28,990 nucleotides of DNA from JACKLD01 sp049297695 (GCA_049297695.1 JBAQUT010000023.1:1-28990); one strand, 5' to 3'. Positions 15,394 to 23,661 are shown, counted from the stretch's first letter. Translations and numbers: made by a program. The notes: a model not told the origin generated them from the sequence alone.

Positions 15394-16791
15394 ATGATTT
15401 TTAAGCGCGGATTGCTGATTCCTGTTGACGATGACGTGATGAAGCGCGGGCTTTCTGATGAGCTTTATACCCAGATTGTGGCGGCGGTGTATGCGGGGGA
15501 TATCCCGTATTTGGATAAAGTGTTGGTAGACCTGCACGAGGCGGATATTGCCGATATTATCGAGCGGTTGCCGCGCGAAAGCCGCCTGAGCGTGGTGGAG
15601 CATGTACCCTACGACCGTTTGGGCGACGTGATTGCCGAAATGGAGGAAGGTGCCCGCGAGCACGTGTTGCAGTTGTTGCAGCCCAGCGAAGTGCGGGAAG
15701 CGCTGGAAGATTTGGAAAGTGACGACGCGGCCGACATTGCCCGGAGTTTGGACGAGGTTTTGCCCGACAGCAGCACGGACGAAGCGGAAGATGTTCTGGC
15801 GGATTACCAGCAAAAGCGCTTGTTGCAGTACGATGAAGAGAGTGCGGGCGGCCTGATGCAGTTGGAAGTGGTGACGGCCAGCCCCACTCAAACCGTGGCC
15901 GAAACCTTGGCCTATTTGCGCGACCATGAGGACGAATTACCCACCAAGCCCGGCACGATTTTTGTGGTAACGCCCCAACGGAAATTGTTGGGAACGGCGA
16001 GCCTGACCCGTTTGGTGCGTGTGCCCATGGAGGCCACGTTGGCCGAGATTATGCGCGAAGACCCGTTGTTTGTGCTGCCCGACCAGCACCACACCGAGGT
16101 GATCAGCATGTTTGAAAAGTATGACATTCACAATTTGGCCGTGGTGAACAAAAAGGGCCAGTTGCTGGGGCGGATTACCATTGACGACGTGTTGGACGAG
16201 GTGTTGGCCGACAACGCCCGCAGCCAAGCCCGTGCCGTGGGTTTGGATGAAGAGGAAGATTTGTTTGCGCCGGTGATGGAAACGGCGCGGCACCGCTTCC
16301 CGTGGTTGTTTATCAACCTGATTACGGCGGTGATGGCGGCCGCCGTGATTGCCCTGTTTGAAGACAGCATCGCCAAGCTGACCACGCTGGCCGTGTTGAT
16401 GCCCATTGTGGCCAGCATGGGGGGCAATGCCACCACCCAAACCCAAACGGTGATTATCCGTGCCATGGCCTTGGGGCAAATAACGCGGCAAAACGCGGTG
16501 CAGCTGTTGCGGAAGGAGTTTCTCTCCGGTGGGTACATTGGCACCTTGCTAGCGGCTATGATGGCCTTGGCCGTGTGGTTGCTGTACGGAGATCCCAAAC
16601 TTGCCGCCGTAATTGGGGCAGCCACCATTGCCAACCACCTGTTTGCCGCAGCGGGGGGGTATTTTGTGCCGTTGGCCCTGAAGCGGTGGGGGTATGACCC
16701 GGCTATTTCCACAGGAGTTTTGACCACCACCATTACGGATGTGGGCGGCTTTTTTGTGTTTCTGGGGTTGGCGAGTGTGGTGTTGATGTAG
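15394..16791 (+). CDS. mgtE: Magnesium transporter MgtE
   Basis: MgtE is a homodimeric inner-membrane Mg2+ channel gated by its own cytoplasmic magnesium sensor. The 465-residue product shows all three family parts. The helical MgtE_N domain (about 35-140) includes HEADIADIIERLP. Paired CBS domains (about 150-270) include EESAGGLM and ITIDDVLDEV. The five-helix membrane domain (about 300-465) includes the conserved MPIVASMGGNATTQTQTV and ends STGVLTTTITDVGGFFVFLGLA. The acidic residues of the N and CBS domains that sense magnesium are plentiful. ATG 15394 gives a slightly long N-terminus; the in-frame ATG at 15439 (MKRGLSDEL) is an alternative start. Confidence 0.95.
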   Translation: MIFKRGLLIPVDDDVMKRGLSDELYTQIVAAVYAGDIPYLDKVLVDLHEADIADIIERLPRESRLSVVEHVPYDRLGDVIAEMEEGAREHVLQLLQPSEVREALEDLESDDAADIARSLDEVLPDSSTDEAEDVLADYQQKRLLQYDEESAGGLMQLEVVTASPTQTVAETLAYLRDHEDELPTKPGTIFVVTPQRKLLGTASLTRLVRVPMEATLAEIMREDPLFVLPDQHHTEVISMFEKYDIHNLAVVNKKGQLLGRITIDDVLDEVLADNARSQARAVGLDEEEDLFAPVMETARHRFPWLFINLITAVMAAAVIALFEDSIAKLTTLAVLMPIVASMGGNATTQTQTVIIRAMALGQITRQNAVQLLRKEFLSGGYIGTLLAAMMALAVWLLYGDPKLAAVIGAATIANHLFAAAGGYFVPLALKRWGYDPAISTGVLTTTITDVGGFFVFLGLASVVLM

Positions 16792-16873
16792 AGGGTGCCT
16801 GTTTTGCCACCACTTAAAACGCGATAGACTGATTTTTGTTTCGCTTAATGAGGCGCGTTTGGTGTACGGTGCG

Positions 16874-16893
16874 CGGGTAAGAGAAAGTACCCG
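16874..16893 (+). promoter_or_regulatory. Hairpin presenting the gyrA ribosome-binding site
   Basis: CGGGTA (16874-16879) and TACCCG (16888-16893) are exact reverse complements around an 8-base purine loop AGAGAAAG, the only Shine-Dalgarno-like stretch before ATG 16896. The stem ends two bases before the start codon, so folding would compete with ribosome loading while the loop stays exposed. Confidence 0.45.
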
Positions 16894-16895
16894 TC

Positions 16896-19475
16896 ATGGC
16901 CGATTTGATTGCCCAGAACATTCAACCCATTACCATTGAAGAGGAAATGCAGAAAAGCTATCTCGATTACGCCATGAGCGTGATTGTGAGCCGTGCGTTG
17001 CCCGATGTGCGGGATGGTTTGAAGCCCGTGCACCGCCGTATTTTGTACGCCCAACGCATGATGGGGAACGACCCCGGCAAAAAATATTTGAAATCGGCCC
17101 GCGTGGTGGGTGATGTGATGGGTAAATACCACCCCCACGGCGACAGCGCCATTTACGAGGCCATGGCCCGCATGGCCCAAGACTTCAGCCTGCGCGTGCC
17201 CATGGAAGACGGTCAGGGTAACTTCGGGAGCATGGACGGCGACAACCCTGCGGCCATGCGGTACACCGAAATTCGTTTGAGCAAGGCCGGTGGCGCCATG
17301 CTGATGGACATTGACGAAAACACCGTGAACTTCCGCCCCAACTACGATGGCAGCGAAGAAGAACCTGTGGTGCTGCCCGCGCGCATCCCCAACGTGTTGG
17401 TGAACGGAAACGGCGGGATTGCCGTTGGGATGGCCACGAACATACCCCCCCACAACCTGGGCGAAGTGGTGGACGGCTGTTTGCATCTGATTGACAACCC
17501 GGGCGCCAGCGGGGCGGATTTGCTGGAGATTATCAAGGGGCCCGATTTCCCCACGGGCGGGATGATTATGGGCCGCAAAGGTTTTGTGGATGCGTTTGCC
17601 AGCGGGCGGGGGAGTGTGGTTATCCGTAGCAAAACCCACATTGAAGACCCCGAAAGCACCAAGCCGGTGATTGTGGTGGATGAGATACCCTATCAGGTAA
17701 ACAAAAAGAAGCTGATTGAAGACATTGCCGACTTGGTAAAGGAAAAGGTTGTTGAGGATATTTCCGAACTGCGGGACGAAAGCAACCGTCAAGGTGTGCG
17801 CGTGGTGATTGAGCTGAAGCGCGGCGCCAACCCCGACGTGATTTTGAACCAGCTGTACAAACACACCCAGCTGCAAACCAGCTTTGGTTACAACATGGTG
17901 GTGTTAGATAAAGGCCTGCCCCGCTTGTACGGCGTGCCGGAAATTTTGAAGTGCTTTATTGCCCACCGTGAAGAGGTGGTAAGCCGCCGCACGCGGTTCC
18001 GTTTGGCCAAAGCGCGTGATAGGGCCCACATTTTGATTGGGTTGGGTGTGGCGGTGGCCAACATTGACGAGGTGATTAAAATCATCCGCGCCGCAGCCGA
18101 CCCCGCCATTGCAAAGGAACAGCTGATGGCCCGCAAGTGGGCGGCCGAGGCCGTGCGGCCTTTGCTGGAGCTGTTGGGGGATGCCGACCATGTGAGCAGC
18201 TATCAGCTCTCGCTGATACAAGCCCAAGCCATTTTGGATTTGCGCCTGCACCGTTTGACCGGTTTGGAGCGCGACAAAATTTTGGACGAAGCCCGCGAGA
18301 TTGCCGGTGTGATTAAGGGGTTGTTGGACATTCTTTCCAACCGCGACGTGATGTTAAAAGTGGTGAAAGACGAGCTGATTGAGGTGAAAACCCAGTTTGC
18401 CACACCGCGCATGACCAGCATTGAAATGGCGGCGGGGGATATGAATCTGGAAGACCTGATTCAGCCCGAAGACGTGGTGGTGACTATTAGCAGCGACGGG
18501 TACGTGAAGCGTGTGCCGCTGGCGGCCTTCCGCGCCCAGCGCCGTGGTGGCAAGGGCAAGGCTGCGGCCAACCTGCGCGAAAACGAAAGCATGGCCAACC
18601 TGTTTGTGGCCAACACGCACGATCCTGTGCTGTTTTTCACCAACTTGGGCAACGTGTTCAAACTTAAAATTTACGAAGTGCCCCAAGCCACCGCCACCAG
18701 CCGTGGAAAGGCGTTTGTGAACTTACTCTCGCTGGCCAAAGACGAAATGGTGGCGGCGGTGGTGCCGTTGCCGCGCGATGAATCGTTATGGCAAGGGCAG
18801 TTCTTGCTGTTTGCTACGCACGGTGGAGTGATACGTAAAACGCCCTTAACCGCTTATGCCAACGTGCGCAGCAGCGGGATTTACGGCATGGGCTTGAACG
18901 AAGGCGACCGCCTGATGGCCGTGCACTTGCTGAACAAGCTGCCCGCCAGCGTGCTGATGAGCAGCCAGGAAGGCCAGGCCGTGCGGTTTGATGCCAGCGA
19001 GGAGGAACTGCGCCCCATTGCCAGCCGCACCAGCACCGGTGTGCGCGGGATGAACCTGAAAGGCAAAGACGCCGTGATGGCCATGCACATTTTGGCCGAC
19101 GAAAGCCACGTGCTGACCGTGACCCAAAACGGCTACGGCAAATTGACGCCCGCCACCGATTACCCTGAAAAAGGGCGGGGTACGATGGGGGTTATTTCCA
19201 TCCAAACCACCAGCCGCAACGGACACGTGGTGTGCGCCATGCCTGTGATGCCCGACGATCAGATTATGATTGCCACCGAAGGCGGGCAACTGATCCGCAT
19301 GAACGTGGCGGACATCAGCGAAATGGGCCGCAACACCCAAGGCGTACGGTTGTTTAGCACCGATGGCGACAAGGTGAAGTTGGTAACGCGCCTTTCTGCC
19401 GCCATGCTGGGCCGCGAGGATGAGACTGAAACGACCGAACCTGCGGCGGAGTTGCCGATGGAGGAGGGGGTTTAA
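16896..19475 (+). CDS. gyrA: DNA gyrase subunit A
   Basis: GyrA forms the breakage-reunion half of the A2B2 enzyme that introduces negative supercoils into DNA. The 859-residue length is normal. The catalytic tyrosine is Tyr123 in AAMRYTEIRL. The quinolone-resistance region reads YHPHGDSAIYEA, with Ser84 and Glu88 equivalent to E. coli Ser83 and Asp87. The C-terminal beta-pinwheel carries the GyrA box QRRGGKG at 548-554, which identifies it as GyrA rather than ParC. The N-terminus (ITIEEEMQKSYLDYAMSVIV) is typical. The tail is acidic. The gene stands alone, with its own leader and a strong terminator, so it appears to be a single transcription unit. Confidence 0.98.
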   Translation: MADLIAQNIQPITIEEEMQKSYLDYAMSVIVSRALPDVRDGLKPVHRRILYAQRMMGNDPGKKYLKSARVVGDVMGKYHPHGDSAIYEAMARMAQDFSLRVPMEDGQGNFGSMDGDNPAAMRYTEIRLSKAGGAMLMDIDENTVNFRPNYDGSEEEPVVLPARIPNVLVNGNGGIAVGMATNIPPHNLGEVVDGCLHLIDNPGASGADLLEIIKGPDFPTGGMIMGRKGFVDAFASGRGSVVIRSKTHIEDPESTKPVIVVDEIPYQVNKKKLIEDIADLVKEKVVEDISELRDESNRQGVRVVIELKRGANPDVILNQLYKHTQLQTSFGYNMVVLDKGLPRLYGVPEILKCFIAHREEVVSRRTRFRLAKARDRAHILIGLGVAVANIDEVIKIIRAAADPAIAKEQLMARKWAAEAVRPLLELLGDADHVSSYQLSLIQAQAILDLRLHRLTGLERDKILDEAREIAGVIKGLLDILSNRDVMLKVVKDELIEVKTQFATPRMTSIEMAAGDMNLEDLIQPEDVVVTISSDGYVKRVPLAAFRAQRRGGKGKAAANLRENESMANLFVANTHDPVLFFTNLGNVFKLKIYEVPQATATSRGKAFVNLLSLAKDEMVAAVVPLPRDESLWQGQFLLFATHGGVIRKTPLTAYANVRSSGIYGMGLNEGDRLMAVHLLNKLPASVLMSSQEGQAVRFDASEEELRPIASRTSTGVRGMNLKGKDAVMAMHILADESHVLTVTQNGYGKLTPATDYPEKGRGTMGVISIQTTSRNGHVVCAMPVMPDDQIMIATEGGQLIRMNVADISEMGRNTQGVRLFSTDGDKVKLVTRLSAAMLGREDETETTEPAAELPMEEGV

Positions 19476-19488
19476 CTCTGATTGAGAT

Positions 19489-19514
19489 GGGGGAGGCGGA
19501 TGCCTCCCTTTTTT
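19489..19514 (+). terminator. Rho-independent terminator of gyrA
   Basis: GGGAGGC (19491-19497) and GCCTCCC (19502-19508) form a perfect 7-bp stem with loop GGAT, followed by six T (19509-19514). Two more G-U pairs extend the stem. It sits 13 bases after the gyrA stop. This is the clearest intrinsic terminator in the window. Confidence 0.92.
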
Positions 19515-19571
19515 GCACGATTGATGCACATACCCTCTTGCTGAACGGCTTGGATTATGGAAACATAAATC

Positions 19572-20120
19572 ATGAACACATACCGCCCGAGTAAAGAAAC
19601 TGCCGCAAGCCTGCTGGGTATAGTGCACGGTGCCTTGGCGCGGGAGGCGCATGGAGTGGATGTGCTGGCGTGGCCCAGTACGCCGTTAGGGCCTTTGTGG
19701 GGCGAGATGGCGGATGGGAGGTTGCGGTGTGTGAAATGGGGCGTTCCCGATGGCTATGTGGTGCGGCCGTTGGAAGGGGCGGCGGAGTGTTTGCAAATGG
19801 CTTTGCAGGGGTATTTTGAAGGCAATACGTTGCAGTTGGAGTGGGAATGTTTTGCGCCCAAGGGCACGGATTTTCAGCGGAAGGTATGGCAAGCATTGTG
19901 CGAGATAACTTGGGGCAAAACCGTAAGTTACGGCGAACTGGCCGAGCGCGTGGGCAGCCATGCGCGGGCCGTGGGTGGGGCGGTGGGCAGCAACCCTGTG
20001 CCGATACTGATACCGTGCCATCGTGTGATGGGGAAGGATGGGAGTTTGACGGGGTTTTCAGCCCCCGGAGGGTTGGTAACCAAAACGTGGTTGTTGAAGC
20101 ATGAGGGGATAATGTCATGA
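19572..20120 (+). CDS. ogt: Methylated-DNA--protein-cysteine methyltransferase
   Basis: This suicide enzyme repairs O6-alkylguanine in DNA by moving the alkyl group to its own cysteine. The 182-residue product has an N-terminal RNase-H-like domain of low conservation and a C-terminal DNA-binding domain. The domain begins GTDFQRKVWQALCEITWGKTVSYGELA. The active-site motif is IPCHRV, with the acceptor Cys at 149, followed by DGSLTGFSAPGG and the LLKHEG end, which matches the family LL..EG. There is no Ada-type regulatory domain, so it is an Ogt/MGMT type. It begins a compact run in which each of the next two genes overlaps by 4 bp. Confidence 0.93.
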   Translation: MNTYRPSKETAASLLGIVHGALAREAHGVDVLAWPSTPLGPLWGEMADGRLRCVKWGVPDGYVVRPLEGAAECLQMALQGYFEGNTLQLEWECFAPKGTDFQRKVWQALCEITWGKTVSYGELAERVGSHARAVGGAVGSNPVPILIPCHRVMGKDGSLTGFSAPGGLVTKTWLLKHEGIMS

Positions 20121-20674
20121 TACGCGCGTGGCTGATGGTAATGGCAGTAGTGTTGGCGGGGTGCAGTTATGTGCAGCAGTTTAAACCACGGGATACCAGC
20201 GCCCAAGGGCCCCAGCTGGTGGTGGAATTTGAAGGCGGTGGAGTTGCAGTGTACGAACTGAACATGAGCCGACCCGAAATGGTGTACCCGTTTATACGCA
20301 AGGTGGATGAGGGGTTTTACGACGGTTTGTACGTGCACCGTGTGGTGCCGGGGTTGTTTGTCCAAACGGGTGAGGGTAGCTGGCTACGGCGGGCACCATG
20401 GGCCATTACCGCGCCCCAAAAAGAAGGCCGTGCCGCCCACCTGGGCGAGATTGGGTTGGTGGAAAACCCCAATGGCACCTATGGCCCGTACCTGAATATG
20501 ATGTTCGGAGGCACGGATGTGGAAACCAGCCTTGTGCCGCAAACGTTGGTGCTGGGGTGGCTGGTGGATGGGGCTAGTGCCGTGAAGAGTTTGAAAAAAG
20601 GCGATAAGATTTTCAGGATTTACGGGCGCGGGTTTGGTGCGGCGCGGGAGCCTGCGCGGAGAGATGGGCAATGA
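20117..20674 (+). CDS. Cyclophilin-like lipoprotein
   Basis: The 185-residue product opens with MIRAWLMVMAVVLAGC, a short signal peptide with lipobox LAGC, so it is probably a membrane-anchored periplasmic lipoprotein. The body resembles the cyclophilin peptidyl-prolyl isomerase fold: FYDGLYVHRVVPGLFVQTGE matches the family FYDG..FHRVIPGFM.QGGD and keeps the catalytic Arg and the Gln. Later parts are divergent: the usual NSQFFI segment reads MMFGGTDVETSLVPQT, followed by LGWLVDGASAVKSLKKGD, which matches the family V..G..VV..I..GD. Isomerase activity is therefore uncertain. Both ends overlap neighbours by ATGA (ogt before, ruvA after), suggesting translational coupling. Confidence 0.8.
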   Translation: MIRAWLMVMAVVLAGCSYVQQFKPRDTSAQGPQLVVEFEGGGVAVYELNMSRPEMVYPFIRKVDEGFYDGLYVHRVVPGLFVQTGEGSWLRRAPWAITAPQKEGRAAHLGEIGLVENPNGTYGPYLNMMFGGTDVETSLVPQTLVLGWLVDGASAVKSLKKGDKIFRIYGRGFGAAREPARRDGQ

Positions 20675-21267
20675 TTTCATACCTTGCAGGAACCGTGGCC
20701 GAGGTGGCGGCCGACCATGCGGTGGTGGATGTGAACGGCGTGGGATATGAAGTGTTGTGCCCCGGCCGTACGTTGGGCGGGCTGGCGGTGGGGAAGGCGG
20801 CCAAGCTGTTCACCGTGCTGGTGGTGCGGGAGGATGCCCACGTGCTGTTTGGGTTTACCGATCGGGTGGAGCGGCAGATGTTCCAATTGCTGACGGGCAG
20901 CGTGAGCGGGGTGGGGCCGCGGATTGGGTTGAGTTTGCTGAGTAGCTTCAACGTGAGCGAGATTACGGGGGCTATTTTTGCCAACCAGCCCGCCCAGTTG
21001 GCGCGGGCCAGCGGAGTGGGGAAGAAGCTGGCGGAGAAGATTATTGTGGAATTGAAAGACCGTTTGCAAAAACTTCCCGCGCTGACGGCGGATGCCGCGC
21101 CCATGCAGGCTCTTTCCACTGTGGGGCACGACGTGGCCAGCGCGTTGGTGAACCTCGGTTACCAACCCAAAGCGGCAGAAACGGCGGCGGCGGCGGCGGT
21201 GAAGGAAAGTGGCGAGAGCGGATTTGAAACGGTGTTCCGTAATGCCTTGCGACGCGTTGTAAGTTGA
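20671..21267 (+). CDS. ruvA: Holliday junction helicase subunit RuvA
   Basis: RuvA binds four-way junctions as a tetramer and loads the RuvB motor for branch migration. The 198-residue product is normal length. An OB-fold N-terminal domain (about 1-63) includes MISYLAGTVAEV, VDVNGVGYEV and EDAHVLFGF. The helix-hairpin-helix domain (about 68-140) includes LTGSVSGVGPRIGLSLLS and the second hairpin ASGVGKKLAEKIIVELKDRL. A short acidic/alanine linker leads to the C-terminal domain III that contacts RuvB, with ALVNLGY and AA..A. In most relatives ruvA is directly followed by ruvB; here two genes and two terminator-like hairpins lie between them. ruvC is not upstream. Confidence 0.97.
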   Translation: MISYLAGTVAEVAADHAVVDVNGVGYEVLCPGRTLGGLAVGKAAKLFTVLVVREDAHVLFGFTDRVERQMFQLLTGSVSGVGPRIGLSLLSSFNVSEITGAIFANQPAQLARASGVGKKLAEKIIVELKDRLQKLPALTADAAPMQALSTVGHDVASALVNLGYQPKAAETAAAAAVKESGESGFETVFRNALRRVVS

Positions 21268-21268
21268 T

Positions 21269-21358
21269 GGTTGTTGGTTGTAACTGTTGCGAACACCGCG
21301 GGGTATGAAACAGCGGTGCCAGTGGTACAACCTACAACTCACAACTGACAACCTTTTT
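21269..21358 (+). terminator. Nested inverted repeat ending in a T-tract
   Basis: GGTTGTTGGTTGT (21269-21281) pairs with ACAACTGACAACC (21341-21353), with two G-U pairs, and five T follow (21354-21358). Inside, three further exact complements are nested: GGTTGTA/TACAACC (21276-21282, 21326-21332), ACTG/CAGT (21283-21286, 21320-21323) and CACCGC/GCGGTG (21294-21299, 21313-21318). The outer and inner GTTGT arms compete. It could terminate the ogt-ruvA unit. The size and repeated GTTGT words also resemble a small dispersed palindromic element. Confidence 0.6.
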
Positions 21359-21395
21359 ACTCCCCAATCCCTGCATCATCTGTTATAAGCGTGCC

Positions 21396-22112
21396 ATGAG
21401 CGACACCCCCACCCTTGTGCAGTATTTGGGCCATTCGGCCTTTAAGATTAGCTACGGCAGCACCGTGATGCTGGTGGACCCGTTTTTAACGGGTAACCCC
21501 AAGGCACCGTGTGGCTGGGAAGAGGCCGCCAAGGGGTGCACGCATGTGTTGCTTTCTCATGGGCATGACGACCATGTGGGCGATACGCTGGCCATTGCCA
21601 AAGCCACGGGCTGCACGGTGGTGGGGATGGTGGAGTTGATGGCGTATTTGGCCAAGCAACAAGCAGGCTTGAAGACCGAGCAGATGAATTTGGGCGGGAG
21701 TTTGGCCTTGAGCGACGACGTGACCGTGAGTTTGGTGCAGGCCTATCACAGCACGGGGGCGGGGAAAGATGGGGTATACACAGGGGTTGCGGCGGGGATT
21801 ATCATCAAAACCCCCACGGCGACCATTTACCATGCGGGGGATACGGCGGCGTTTAGCGACATGGGATTGATTAACGACCTGTTTGCGCCCGATGTGGGCC
21901 TGTTGCCCATTGGCGGGCGCTTCACCATGGATGCCCTTGCGGCGGCGGCGTGCTGCGAGCACTTTTTTGACTTTGACGTGATTGTGCCTATGCACTACGC
22001 CACGTTTGGCGTGTTGGCGCCGGATGCGCGGGAGTTTGAAACGCTGTGTGCGGCCGCCAAGATTGAGGGCGAGGTGGTGGCGATGGTGCCGGGGGAAGAG
22101 ATTGAAGTATAG
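21396..22112 (+). CDS. UPF0173 metal-dependent hydrolase
   Basis: The 238-residue product belongs to the metallo-beta-lactamase fold, UPF0173 (YtkL-like) group. The metal-binding motif HGHDDHVGD is at residues 55-63, preceded by VDPFLTGNP, typical of this family. Further likely ligands are His in VQAYHSTG, HAGDTAAFSDM and MHYATFG. The substrate of UPF0173 proteins is unknown, so only a cytosolic hydrolase role can be given; there is no signal peptide. It lies alone between the ruvA-side hairpin and an autonomous orphan gene, separating ruvA from ruvB. Its immediate leader has a TATAAG-like box at 21384-21389 without a matching -35. Confidence 0.9.
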   Translation: MSDTPTLVQYLGHSAFKISYGSTVMLVDPFLTGNPKAPCGWEEAAKGCTHVLLSHGHDDHVGDTLAIAKATGCTVVGMVELMAYLAKQQAGLKTEQMNLGGSLALSDDVTVSLVQAYHSTGAGKDGVYTGVAAGIIIKTPTATIYHAGDTAAFSDMGLINDLFAPDVGLLPIGGRFTMDALAAAACCEHFFDFDVIVPMHYATFGVLAPDAREFETLCAAAKIEGEVVAMVPGEEIEV

Positions 22113-22115
22113 GGG

Positions 22116-22146
22116 TTGACAAAGTTTCCAAAAGTATACATATAAG
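22116..22146 (+). promoter_or_regulatory. Candidate promoter of the orphan gene at 22151
   Basis: A perfect -35 box TTGACA (22116-22121) lies just after the UPF0173 stop. The best -10 match is TATAAG (22141-22146), at a long 19-base spacing; CATATA at 17 bases is weaker. If TATAAG is used, the transcript would be nearly leaderless, since the ATG is at 22151. Confidence 0.5.
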
Positions 22147-22150
22147 TGAT

Positions 22151-22519
22151 ATGAAACTTAACGCTACAGCAATTATTCAGCGTATCCAAGCAACAGAACA
22201 CGCACATTTGCGTAGTTTGGCTACAACATTCTTAACAATTTCCGAACAGAACGATTTAGGTTCTGACGAACTTGAATTTATGATTGGATTTCTTTCGTCT
22301 TTGGGGGGGGAGATAAAAGTCAAGATTCATAGAGATGAAACGTACTATAAAGATATGTTGGAAGGGGAATTTGTTTTTAAAGAAGTAAACCCAGATAATG
22401 TGAAAAGAATTTTGGCTACAATCGCGATACGTCTAAATGCAGCCATTACCGAGGACGAAATCGAAAGTAATTGGGGAAACCCCTTGAGGGCCCATCCGCA
22501 ATTAGATACAGATCGTTAG
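22151..22519 (+). CDS. Orphan hypothetical protein between ruvA and ruvB
   Basis: I do not recognise this 122-residue product. It is probably soluble: no signal peptide or membrane helix is seen, and helices predominate (IQRIQATEHAHLRSLATTFLTI, then ELEFMIGFLSSLGGEIKVKIHRDETYY), with an acidic mid-section and a charged tail. Base and codon use are AT-rich (aca, aat, tta, tct, ttt), unlike ruvB and the hydrolase beside it. It has its own apparent promoter and a hairpin terminator overlapping its stop codon, so it looks like a self-contained cassette. No strong Shine-Dalgarno precedes the ATG. It is not a RuvC or YbgC. Confidence 0.7.
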   Translation: MKLNATAIIQRIQATEHAHLRSLATTFLTISEQNDLGSDELEFMIGFLSSLGGEIKVKIHRDETYYKDMLEGEFVFKEVNPDNVKRILATIAIRLNAAITEDEIESNWGNPLRAHPQLDTDR

Positions 22520-22540
22520 TTTTTAGAAACGCGATCTTTT
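22510..22540 (+). terminator. Terminator overlapping the orphan gene's stop
   Basis: AGATCG (22510-22515) pairs with CGATCT (22532-22537), extendable by one wobble pair, and the run CTTTTATTT follows. The stop codon TAG (22517-22519) lies in the loop. It ends the AT-rich unit 32 bases before ruvB. Confidence 0.6.
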
Positions 22541-22571
22541 ATTTACTTAAATATTCTGTTACAACATTCCC

Positions 22572-23561
22572 ATGGATGATGTGCTAACCCCGTTGCCCGT
22601 GGTGGAAGAGCAGCAGCTGGACGTCGCCTTGCGTCCGCAAAGTTTGGCCGAGTTTGTGGGCCAGCCCGACCTGTGTGCCAACCTGTTGGTTTATATTGAA
22701 AGTGCCAAAACCCGGGGAGGGGCGTTGGACCATGTGTTGTTAAGCGGCCCTCCTGGTTTGGGGAAAACCAGTTTAGCCCATATTTTGGCGAAGGAGTTGG
22801 GGGTGGGCTTTAGGGCCACCAGCGGCCCCGTGATTGCCAAGGGCGGGGATTTGGCCGCTATTTTGACCAGTTTGCAGCCGCATGACGTGCTGTTTATTGA
22901 TGAGATTCACCGCTTGAGCAGCGCGGTGGAAGAAGTGTTGTACCCTGCCATGGAAGACTTCAAGCTGGATATTATTATTGGCGAAGGCCCTGCGGCGCGG
23001 ACGGTGCGGGTGGATGTTCCGCCGTTTACGTTGGTGGGCGCCACCACGCGGGCAGGGATGATAAGTAACCCGTTGCGGGACAGGTTTGGGGTGCAAGAGC
23101 GGTTGGAATTTTACAGCAGTGCAGATTTGCAGCGGGTGGTGGGGCGTTCCGCCAACCTGTTGGGGATGCCCTTGGACCCTGCCGCCGCGGCCGAGATTGC
23201 CGCCCGCAGCCGTGGCACTCCGCGGATTGTGAATCGTTTGTTGCGCCGCGTGCGGGACTTTGCCGTGGTGGCCAAATTGGAGCGGATTGGGGTGGAGATT
23301 GCCCGCGAGGCTTTGGCACGGCTGGGTGTGGATGGGCGCGGGTTGGACCGCAACGACCACCGTTATTTGGAGGCCATGCTGACCAAGTTTAAGGGCGGGC
23401 CGGTGGGACTTTCCACCATTGCCGCCAGCATTGGCGAAAGCGAGGATACGTTGGAAGACGTGGTGGAACCATACTTGCTGCAACTGGGGTATATTCAGCG
23501 CACGCCACGGGGGAGGGTGGTTACGGAGTTGGGGGCGGGGGCTGCATCCGCCAAAGCTTAA
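22572..23561 (+). CDS. ruvB: Holliday junction helicase motor RuvB
   Basis: RuvB is the hexameric AAA+ ATPase that drives branch migration with RuvA. The 329-residue product has the usual plan. ALRPQSLAEFVGQ-type N-terminus precedes Walker A GPPGLGKT at 59-66. Walker B (FIDEIHRL, about 108-115) follows. Sensor/arginine-finger region GATTRAGMISNPLRDRFG is intact. The C-terminal winged helix includes GGPVGLSTIAASIGE and ends LQLGYIQRTPRGR. No Shine-Dalgarno is visible before ATG 22572 and the preceding gene has its own terminator, so its expression signals are unclear. The usual partner ruvA is 1.3 kb upstream. Confidence 0.97.
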   Translation: MDDVLTPLPVVEEQQLDVALRPQSLAEFVGQPDLCANLLVYIESAKTRGGALDHVLLSGPPGLGKTSLAHILAKELGVGFRATSGPVIAKGGDLAAILTSLQPHDVLFIDEIHRLSSAVEEVLYPAMEDFKLDIIIGEGPAARTVRVDVPPFTLVGATTRAGMISNPLRDRFGVQERLEFYSSADLQRVVGRSANLLGMPLDPAAAAEIAARSRGTPRIVNRLLRRVRDFAVVAKLERIGVEIAREALARLGVDGRGLDRNDHRYLEAMLTKFKGGPVGLSTIAASIGESEDTLEDVVEPYLLQLGYIQRTPRGRVVTELGAGAASAKA

Positions 23562-23661
23562 ACTTGCCTCAATCTTACGGGGTTTGCGGGTTTATCACAG
23601 GCGCCTAAATGGGAGGCGGTGGTTGGGGGTTTTGGGTTGCGTGGGGGCGGTGTTGTGGGTA

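Noticed and set aside
16845..17876. 343-codon antisense open frame over gyrA
   Set aside because: Shadow of the highly conserved gyrA; composition is His/Val/Gly-rich with no recognisable domain.
22560..22571. Ribosome-binding site for ruvB
   Set aside because: No purine-rich sequence with suitable spacing is present before the ATG, so none was annotated.
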